From an uncultured Clostridia bacterium (GTDB lineage Bacteria; Bacillota; Clostridia; Christensenellales; Aristaeellaceae), in contig CAKURR010000003.1 of assembly GCA_934675735.1 (NCBI GenBank), positions 66,793 through 130,792 of the forward strand: a stretch of 64,000 nt of DNA, given 5' to 3'. Positions 58,275 to 64,000 of the stretch are shown piece after piece. The position numbers and the translations under genes are program-made. The notes below the pieces were generated by a model that ran no database searches, was not told the origin of the DNA, and saw only the letters and a list, made by a program, of their open reading frames with translations. Position 1 is the stretch's first letter. Each line of letters begins with the position of its first letter.

Positions 58275-58925
58275 ATGACAAGCCGCAAATATTATGACAT
58301 GGAGCTGCAAAAGCTGAATGCGTCGCTGCTTGAAATGGGCGAAATGATTCGCATGGCCATCGGCGGGGCGGTGACGGCGCTGCTGGAATACGACCACAAC
58401 AAGGCGCGGGAAATCATCGCCTACGACGAGCAGATTGACCGGCAGAACCGTGAAATCGAGCAGCAATGCTATAAGCTGCTGCTCTCTCAACAGCCCGTAG
58501 CGGGGGATTTGCGCATGGTTTCCGCCGCGCTGAAGATGACGACGGATATGGAGCGCATCGGCGACCATGCGGCGGATATTTCCGAAATCGAGCTGATGCT
58601 GGAAAAGCTGCCGACGCTCAGCTGCGAGCCGATCCGGCAGATGGCGACGGAGACGAGCGTGATGCTCATCAAGAGCCTGGAGGCGTTTGCCCAGCGCGAC
58701 GAAGAGAAGGCGAACTGGGTCATCGACCGCGACGACGTGGTGGACGATTTGTTTGACACGGTGAAGCGCGAACTGATAGAAGCCATCCGCCAAAACGCGG
58801 ATAACGGCGAGGCGGCCACGGATCTGCTGATGACGGCGAAGTATTTTGAGCGCATCGGCGACCACGCGACCAACATCGCGCAGTGGGCGATTTTCGCCAT
58901 CACGGGCGAGATGCCGAAGGACTGA
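58275..58925 (+). CDS. phoU: Phosphate transport system regulator PhoU
   Basis: 216 residues, two PhoU three-helix repeats; metal-binding E/DxxxD marks in LKMTTDMERIGDHAADI and TAKYFERIGDHATNIAQW. PhoU links PstB activity to the PhoR-type kinase and damps Pi uptake. It begins 12 bases after pstB. The kinase and regulator lie 2-3 kb downstream. Confidence 0.97.
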   Translation: MTSRKYYDMELQKLNASLLEMGEMIRMAIGGAVTALLEYDHNKAREIIAYDEQIDRQNREIEQQCYKLLLSQQPVAGDLRMVSAALKMTTDMERIGDHAADISEIELMLEKLPTLSCEPIRQMATETSVMLIKSLEAFAQRDEEKANWVIDRDDVVDDLFDTVKRELIEAIRQNADNGEAATDLLMTAKYFERIGDHATNIAQWAIFAITGEMPKD

Positions 58926-58942
58926 ACGCGTTATTCGCCCGC

Positions 58943-58981
58943 TTAACTCAAATTTTACACAGTGTTGTTTGCCGCTTTACA
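58943..58981 (+). promoter_or_regulatory. PHO-box-like site upstream of the Na/Pi cotransporter gene
   Basis: Four hexamers on an exact 11-base period: TTAACT (58943), TTTACA (58954), TTGTTT (58965), TTTACA (58976). This matches the TT(A/T/C)ACA-N5 direct-repeat pattern of PhoP sites in Bacillota. A -10-like TTAAGAT lies at about 58990. It implies Pi-starvation control of the downstream transporter and two-component genes. Confidence 0.8.
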
Positions 58982-59037
58982 ATGGATTGTTAAGATGGGG
59001 ATAACCACAAAGTTGTGAACAAGAGGAGAGAAAGCGG

Positions 59038-60831
59038 ATGGGTATGACAAACGCGCTCAATTTGCTCTGCGGCCTTGCGCTGTTTCTGTACGGCATGCAT
59101 GTGATGGGCGAAGGGCTGACCCGCGCTTCCGGCGGCAAGCTGGAAAGCATTTTGGAAAGCCTGACCAAAAGCAAGATTAAGGCCGTGCTGCTCGGCGCGG
59201 GCGTGACGGCGATTATCCAGTCCTCGTCGGCGACGACGGTGATGGTGGTCGGCTTCGTCAACTCCGGCATCATGCGCCTGTCACAGGCGGCGGGCGTCAT
59301 CATGGGCGCGAACATCGGCACGACCATCACCAGCTGGATTCTGTCGCTGACGGGTTTGCAGGGCGACAGCCTGCTGCTGACGCTGTGCAAGCCGGCGACG
59401 TTCACGCCCGTTTTGGCGTTCGTCGGCGTCTGCCTGCTGCTCTTTGCCAAGGGCGACAAGAAGCACGACGCGGGCAGCATCATGATTGGCTTTGCCGTGC
59501 TGATGACCGGCATGGAGATGATGAGCGGTGCGGTCAAGCCGCTGGCCAACGTGCCGGAGTTCACGCACATCCTGCTGATGTTCACCAACCCGATTCTGGG
59601 CGTGATTGCGGGCGCGCTGCTGACGGCGATTATCCAATCCTCGTCGGCCTCCGTCGGCATTTTGCAGGCGCTCTGCGTGACGGGCGCGGTGAAATACAGC
59701 GCGGCCCTGCCGATTATCATGGGCCAGAACATCGGCACGTGCGTCACGGCGCTGATTTCTTCCATCGGCGCGAGCAAAAACGCCAAGCGCGCGGCGCTGA
59801 TTCACCTGTATTTCAACATCATCGGCACGACTCTGTTCATGGCGGTATTCTATGCCGTCAACGCGGTTTTCCCGTTCGCGTTCATGGAAGACGCGGCGAA
59901 CGCGGCGGGCATCGCCGTGATTCACACGACGTTCAACGTCATCGCGACGGCGGTGCTGCTTCCGTTCTCCGGCACGCTGGAGAAGCTGGCGACGCTCACC
60001 ATCCGCGACAGCGACACGGTGGAGCGCATCGACGACTTCCAGCTGCTGGATGAGCGCTTCCTCTCCAATCCCGCGTTCGCGGTGGAGCAGTGCAAGGTCG
60101 TCACCGACCGCATGGCCGAGCTGACCCGCGAAGCGATTTTCGACGCCATCGGCCTCATCGACGGCGGTACGTTCACCCCCGAGATGGCCGATCGCATCGA
60201 GGCGCTGGAAACGAAAATCGACCACTACGAGGATAAGCTGGGCACCTATATGGTCAAGCTTTCCCGCGCCAAGCTCTCCCAGAAGGACGGCCACACGCTT
60301 TCCCTGCTGCTGCACAGCATCAGCGATTTCGAGCGCATCAGCGACCACGCGGTGAACCTGCTGGATTCCGCGCGCGAGATGAATGAGAAGAAGATGGTCT
60401 TTTCCAAGGCGGCGGCGGGCGAACTGCATGTTTTTGCGGGCGCGGTGCGCGATATTGTCAATCGTTCATTTGACAGCTTCCTGCGGGATGATGTAGAATT
60501 GGCTAAGACGGTGGAGCCGCTGGAGGCGTGCATCGACGATATCAACGTGAACGTCAAATCCCGCCACATTGAGCGGCTGACCACCGGACAGTGCACCATC
60601 GAGCTGGGCTTCGTGCTGACCGATATTTCCACCAACTTCGAGCGCGTATCCGACCACTGCTCCAACATCGCGGTGTATCAGATTCAGGTGCCGAAGGACG
60701 AATACGACGCGCACGAATACCTGCAGAACGTCAAGCATCAGGAGCATGCGGAATTTGACCGCAAAGAGATGGCCTACGAAAAGCAGTATCGCCTGCCGGA
60801 CGTGGCCAGGGCGCAGACGGCCGAGGAATAA
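59038..60831 (+). CDS. Na+/phosphate cotransporter family protein with PhoU-like C-terminus
   Basis: 597 residues. About eight membrane helices in the first 310 residues contain the two inverted QSSSA repeats (QSSSATT at 61-67 and QSSSASVG near 200) that bind Na+ and Pi. The C-terminal ~250 residues are PhoU-like helical bundles (HSISDFERISDHAVNL and ISTNFERVSDHCSNI). Such NptA/YjbB-type proteins move Pi, in either direction depending on species. GAGGAGA precedes ATG 59038. With pstSCAB this gives the cell two Pi routes. Confidence 0.94.
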   Translation: MGMTNALNLLCGLALFLYGMHVMGEGLTRASGGKLESILESLTKSKIKAVLLGAGVTAIIQSSSATTVMVVGFVNSGIMRLSQAAGVIMGANIGTTITSWILSLTGLQGDSLLLTLCKPATFTPVLAFVGVCLLLFAKGDKKHDAGSIMIGFAVLMTGMEMMSGAVKPLANVPEFTHILLMFTNPILGVIAGALLTAIIQSSSASVGILQALCVTGAVKYSAALPIIMGQNIGTCVTALISSIGASKNAKRAALIHLYFNIIGTTLFMAVFYAVNAVFPFAFMEDAANAAGIAVIHTTFNVIATAVLLPFSGTLEKLATLTIRDSDTVERIDDFQLLDERFLSNPAFAVEQCKVVTDRMAELTREAIFDAIGLIDGGTFTPEMADRIEALETKIDHYEDKLGTYMVKLSRAKLSQKDGHTLSLLLHSISDFERISDHAVNLLDSAREMNEKKMVFSKAAAGELHVFAGAVRDIVNRSFDSFLRDDVELAKTVEPLEACIDDINVNVKSRHIERLTTGQCTIELGFVLTDISTNFERVSDHCSNIAVYQIQVPKDEYDAHEYLQNVKHQEHAEFDRKEMAYEKQYRLPDVARAQTAEE

Positions 60832-60836
60832 GCATT

Positions 60837-61505
60837 ATGATTTACATTGTCGAGGATGACCGCAACATTCAGGAAATCGAGCTTTTCGCGCTCAAAAACA
60901 GCGGCTATCAGGCCGTGGGGTTTGAGACGGCGAAGGAGTTTTACAAGGCGCTTGCCGAAAAACTGCCGGAGCTGATTCTGCTGGATATCATGCTGCCGGA
61001 TGAGGACGGCCTTTCCATCCTCAAGCGGCTGCGCACGCGCGCGGACACGCAGAAGATTCCCGTGATTCTGGTGACGGCGAAATCCACCGAAATCGACAAG
61101 GTCAAAGGCCTTGACGGCGGCGCGGACGACTATATCGCCAAGCCGTTCGGCGTGATGGAGATGATTGCGCGCGTGAAGGCGCTTCTGCGCCGCTCCGGCG
61201 GGGCGGAGGAGAGCCTGATGACCTGCGGCAACGTGACCCTTGACAGCGAAAAGCGCATGGTCTATGTGGACGGCAAGCCCGTCGAGCTGACCTATAAGGA
61301 GTTTGAACTGCTCAAGCTGCTGATGAAGAACCACGGCATTGTCATCTCCCGCGATGTGATTATGGAGCGCGTGTGGGACTCCAGTTTTGAGGGCGAGAGC
61401 CGCACCATCGACGTGCATGTGCGCACCCTGCGGCAGAAGCTCGGCGACGGCGGCGCGCTGATTAAAACCATCCGCAACGTCGGCTATATGGCCGAGGCAA
61501 AATAA
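60837..61505 (+). CDS. OmpR/PhoB-family response regulator (PhoP-like)
   Basis: 222 residues. Receiver with VEDD, the phosphoacceptor Asp in LILLDIMLPDEDG, T in VTAKS and K in IAKPFG. Winged-helix output domain with LTYKEFELLKLLMKN, RTIDVHVRTLRQKLG and TIRNVGYM. Its place after pst-phoU-Na/Pi genes suggests it is the PhoP/PhoB regulator that binds the PHO-box at 58943. It lies 5 bases after the cotransporter gene. Confidence 0.93.
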   Translation: MIYIVEDDRNIQEIELFALKNSGYQAVGFETAKEFYKALAEKLPELILLDIMLPDEDGLSILKRLRTRADTQKIPVILVTAKSTEIDKVKGLDGGADDYIAKPFGVMEMIARVKALLRRSGGAEESLMTCGNVTLDSEKRMVYVDGKPVELTYKEFELLKLLMKNHGIVISRDVIMERVWDSSFEGESRTIDVHVRTLRQKLGDGGALIKTIRNVGYMAEAK

Positions 61506-61531
61506 ACGAACGAAGAAGGGGCTTTCAAGCT

Positions 61532-61668
61532 AAAAACCTGATATTTCAAGAAAAACTAAGTATTTTTGCCCGAAGGTTTCCAAAGAGGTTTTCGGTCGTT
61601 GCCGCCTGTGGCGGAAACAAACGACAGAAAACGGAAAGCCCTTTGGCGGGGCGATGGGGCAAAGCACC
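61532..61668 (+). repeat. Hairpin repeat copy R11, between regulator and kinase genes
   Basis: AACTAAGTATTTTTGCCCGA and GGTTTCCAAAG match R8. The second stem is opened by about 60 bases that form their own nested stem (TCGTTGCCGCC...GGCGGAAACAAACGA), then GGAAAGCCCTTTGGCGGGG and a degenerate third stem. It splits the two-component operon by 276 bases. Confidence 0.75.
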
Positions 61669-61781
61669 ATATCCCGGAAATGCTTGGCTGATTGTATCTT
61701 GAAATGTTTGGTTTAAGCTTGGCAGCCTCTCTTTTTGAAAACAGGCATTACGGCGGGCCGCCGCCCAGAACGAGGAAAGCT

Positions 61782-63116
61782 ATGAAGAAAAAGATTTTCA
61801 AATACTTCGCCTGTATGATTACCGTGGCGATTCTGGCAACCACGCTGCTGCTGTCGTGGGTGAATTATGAAATGTTTAAGGGGCGCGTCATGAGCGATTT
61901 GGAGGCTTACGGACGCGTGTTTGCCGTCGTGCTTTCCGAAAACGGGGGAAAGAAGGATGCGCTGGAAAGCCTCATGCAGGAGAAAATCCGCGTGACGCTC
62001 GTGCGCGCGGACGGCGTGGTCGATTACGATAATTTCGCCGACCCGACGACAATGGAAAATCATGCCGACCGCCCGGAAATTCGGCAGGCGCTGGCAAACG
62101 GCGAGGGGAGCGACATCCGCAATTCCAGCACCATCGACCGAAACACGTTTTACTATGCCGTTCGGCTGGAAAACGGCGACGTGCTGCGGCTGGCACAGGA
62201 GGCTTCCAATATATGGAGCGTCTATTTCCGCTCCGTGCCGCTGGTTCTGCTGCTGGCGGCGGGCATGGCGGGGGTCAGCCTGTATCTGGCCCATCTGCTG
62301 ACGGCGCGGCTGGTGCAGCCCATCGAGCAGATGACCGCGCACCTCAACAACGTGAGCGGCGTGGCGCGCTATCCCGAGTTGGAGCCGTTTATGGATATGA
62401 TTGAGCAGCAGCACGAAGAGATTCTGCGCAGCGCGAATATGCGTGTGGAGTTCACGGCCAACGTTTCCCACGAGCTGAAAACGCCGCTGACGAGCATATC
62501 CGGCTATGCCGAATTGATTGAAAGCGGCATGGCCCGTGGCGAGCAGGCCAAGACGTTTGCGGGGGAAATCCACAAGAGCGCAAACCGCCTGCTGACGCTG
62601 ATTAACGATATCATCCGCCTTTCGCAGATGGACGCGCCGATGCCCGACCTCAAGTTTGAGCCGGTTGATTTGGCGCAGATAGCGACCAACACCTTTGAAC
62701 AGCTGGAGATGAGCGCGCGCAAGGCCGACGTAACGCTTCAACTGGACGCGAAGCAGGCAGTCGTGGAGGCCGACAGGCAGATGATGGATGAACTGCTCTA
62801 TAACTTGTGCGACAACGCGATTCGCTATAACGTGCGCGGCGGCAGCGTGAAGCTGGAGGTGCGGCCCGTGCGCGACAAGGTGATTGTCTGTGTGCAGGAC
62901 ACGGGTATCGGCATTTCGCCGGAAAACCAGGAGCATGTCTTTGAACGCTTTTATCGCGTGGATAAGAGCAGGTCGAAGGCGACGGGCGGAACGGGCCTCG
63001 GCTTGGCCATTGTCAAGCACATCGCGGTGAAACACAACGCGCAGATTGAGCTGGAAAGCGAGCTGGGGCGCGGCACGAAGATTTCGGTGGTTTTTGACCG
63101 ATGCTTTAAGGGCTGA
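61782..63116 (+). CDS. Sensor histidine kinase (PhoR-like)
   Basis: 444 residues. Membrane helix at about 9-27, an extracytoplasmic PAS/Cache-like region (30-140), second helix at about 147-170, HAMP-like linker, His box FTANVSHELKTPLTSISGY, N box LLYNLCDNAIRYN, G boxes DTGIGISP and GGTGLGLAIVKHI. This is the WalK/PhoR class. ATG 61782 is set by GAGGAAAG. Pairs with the preceding regulator. Confidence 0.93.
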   Translation: MKKKIFKYFACMITVAILATTLLLSWVNYEMFKGRVMSDLEAYGRVFAVVLSENGGKKDALESLMQEKIRVTLVRADGVVDYDNFADPTTMENHADRPEIRQALANGEGSDIRNSSTIDRNTFYYAVRLENGDVLRLAQEASNIWSVYFRSVPLVLLLAAGMAGVSLYLAHLLTARLVQPIEQMTAHLNNVSGVARYPELEPFMDMIEQQHEEILRSANMRVEFTANVSHELKTPLTSISGYAELIESGMARGEQAKTFAGEIHKSANRLLTLINDIIRLSQMDAPMPDLKFEPVDLAQIATNTFEQLEMSARKADVTLQLDAKQAVVEADRQMMDELLYNLCDNAIRYNVRGGSVKLEVRPVRDKVIVCVQDTGIGISPENQEHVFERFYRVDKSRSKATGGTGLGLAIVKHIAVKHNAQIELESELGRGTKISVVFDRCFKG

Positions 63117-63133
63117 GCAGGGAGGAAAACGAC

Positions 63134-63793
63134 GTGGTTACATTTGAAGATATCCGAAACAACGCAGAGATTCGGACGTACATCGAGAAGGGCAACGAGA
63201 ATCTGGGCGTGCTGGGGTTCACCAAGCATTCGGTCGGACACGCGACGAAGGTATCCGACACGGCGGCGAAAATATTGGAAGAGCTGGATTATGACGCGAG
63301 AACGGTAGAGCTGGCGCGCATTGCGGGCTATATGCATGATATCGGCAACTGCGTCAACCGCACCGACCATGCGCACAGCGGCGCGATTATGGCGATGACG
63401 ATTCTTCGGGATTTGGGCATGGAGCCGAAAGAAATCGCGATTGTGATTGCGGCCATCGGCAACCACGACGAAAAGACGGGAACGGCGGTGGACGCGGTTT
63501 CCGCCGCGCTGATTCTGGCGGATAAGACGGATGTGCGCCGCAACCGCGTGCGGGGACGCGACCGAACCAAGTTCGATATCCATGACCGCGTGAACTTTGC
63601 GGCCATCAGCTCGGTGCTGCATATGGACAGGGATAAGCGGCAGATTACGCTGGATATTCAGCTGGACGACGAAATCTGCTCGGTGCTGGATTACTTTGAA
63701 ATCTTTCTGGAACGCATGTTGATGTGCCGCCGTGCGGCGGAGATGCTGGGGTGCAGCTTTAAGCTCAAGGCAAACGGCTCAAAGGTGCTGTAA
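63134..63793 (+). CDS. HD-domain protein (predicted phosphohydrolase)
   Basis: 219 residues. HD residues: H in TKHSVGHATKV, HD in IAGYMHDIGNCVNRTDHAHSG, and H/D in IGNHDEKTG and ILADKTDVRRNRV. The C-terminal third is beta-rich. GTG 63134 is the start, behind GGGAGG. It lies 17 bases after the PhoR-like gene and is probably in the same operon. Substrate unknown; a nucleotide or cyclic nucleotide is likely for the fold. Confidence 0.87.
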   Translation: MVTFEDIRNNAEIRTYIEKGNENLGVLGFTKHSVGHATKVSDTAAKILEELDYDARTVELARIAGYMHDIGNCVNRTDHAHSGAIMAMTILRDLGMEPKEIAIVIAAIGNHDEKTGTAVDAVSAALILADKTDVRRNRVRGRDRTKFDIHDRVNFAAISSVLHMDRDKRQITLDIQLDDEICSVLDYFEIFLERMLMCRRAAEMLGCSFKLKANGSKVL

Positions 63794-63878
63794 GCCGGAA
63801 AAAGCAGGAAAGACAGGAAGAAATTCACTTTTCAGACACAAAGTTTCAAAAACTGTCGAAAAAAGATTGAAAAAGGTA

Positions 63879-63907
63879 TTGACACGGGGCTGAAACTGCG
63901 ATATAAT
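63879..63907 (+). promoter_or_regulatory. Consensus promoter, probably of an rRNA operon beyond the window
   Basis: TTGACA at 63879-63884, 17-base spacer, TATAAT at 63902-63907. The leader then has a GCTGTC/GACAGC stem and CCTTGAAAACGATACAGAA, which resembles the 'cttgaaaact' sequence standing before rRNA genes in Bacillota. No coding frame follows to base 64000. Confidence 0.7.
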
Positions 63908-64000
63908 AACTGAGCTGTCAGCACGAGCCACTGAGCCGAGCGGACAGCGATGATCCTTGAAAACGATACAGAATCAAGAAGAACGCGAACTGCGATTTTC

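Noticed and set aside
1..64000. CRISPR array or cas genes, restriction-modification or other known defence cluster
   Set aside because: No regularly spaced direct repeats with unique spacers and no Cas, methylase or restriction motif was seen. The intergenic repeats are single hairpin units far apart.

Overview
The window looks like the chromosome of a high-GC member of the Bacillota, class Clostridia, probably an anaerobic gut-type bacterium. The evidence is a PyrR-regulated pyrimidine operon with a PyrR attenuator, AdhE, hybrid-cluster protein, DUF421/DUF4363 partners, an archaeal-type AspRS, AGGAGG-type ribosome binding sites and sigma-A promoters with 17-base spacers. No genus can be named from the sequence alone. 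The coding is dense, and a few non-coding features (repeats, candidate RNAs, an integrated element) stand out.

Layout. 1-8.7 kb: the end of a hybrid histidine kinase, three related exported proteins of unknown function, hybrid-cluster protein (Hcp), an ECF sigma factor with its likely membrane anti-sigma factor, and a C-terminal fragment of an Rpn-like protein. 8.8-16.3 kb: promoter and PyrR attenuator, then pyrR-pyrB-pyrC-pyrF-pyrK-pyrD, with a convergent uracil permease. pyrE and carAB are not here. 16.4-24.3 kb: a metallophosphoesterase with an unusual ParB-like/BMP fusion protein, a DegT aminotransferase, AdhE and a small phosphotransferase. 24.7-31.7 kb: nitroreductase, DUF421-DUF4363, an HD protein, recR and ybaB, two candidate small RNAs and polyphosphate kinase. 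31.8-41.7 kb: an exported peptidase-like protein, a TetR regulator, a broken and an intact exported flavoprotein reductase, a LytTR two-component system, a NahK-like sugar kinase, PanE and a small membrane protein.

41.9-50.5 kb is an integrated 8.5 kb phage-derived element inserted in tRNA-Arg(CCG). It has 47-bp att repeats, doubled integrase arm sites, a tyrosine integrase, a divergent repressor/Cro switch, small early genes, a truncated antirepressor joined to a tail chaperone and tape-measure gene, and a HigB/HigA-type toxin-antitoxin pair. No terminase, portal or capsid gene is visible, so it is either a decayed prophage or a satellite.

50.6-64 kb: AspRS, a 330-nt promoter-to-terminator non-coding region, a secreted M28 peptidase, and a complete phosphate block: permuted PstS, PstC, PstA, PstB, PhoU, a PHO-box-like site, a Na/Pi cotransporter, and a PhoP/PhoR-like two-component system. 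An HD protein follows, and the window ends in a strong promoter that probably drives an rRNA operon. Polyphosphate kinase at 29.6 kb fits the same phosphate economy.

Running through the intergenic gaps is a family of hairpin repeats, at least eleven copies, whose stems differ in sequence but keep their pairing. Six copies lie directly behind a stop codon. This repeat family, the ParB-BMP fusion, the permuted PstS and the orphan RNA candidates are the items most worth following.
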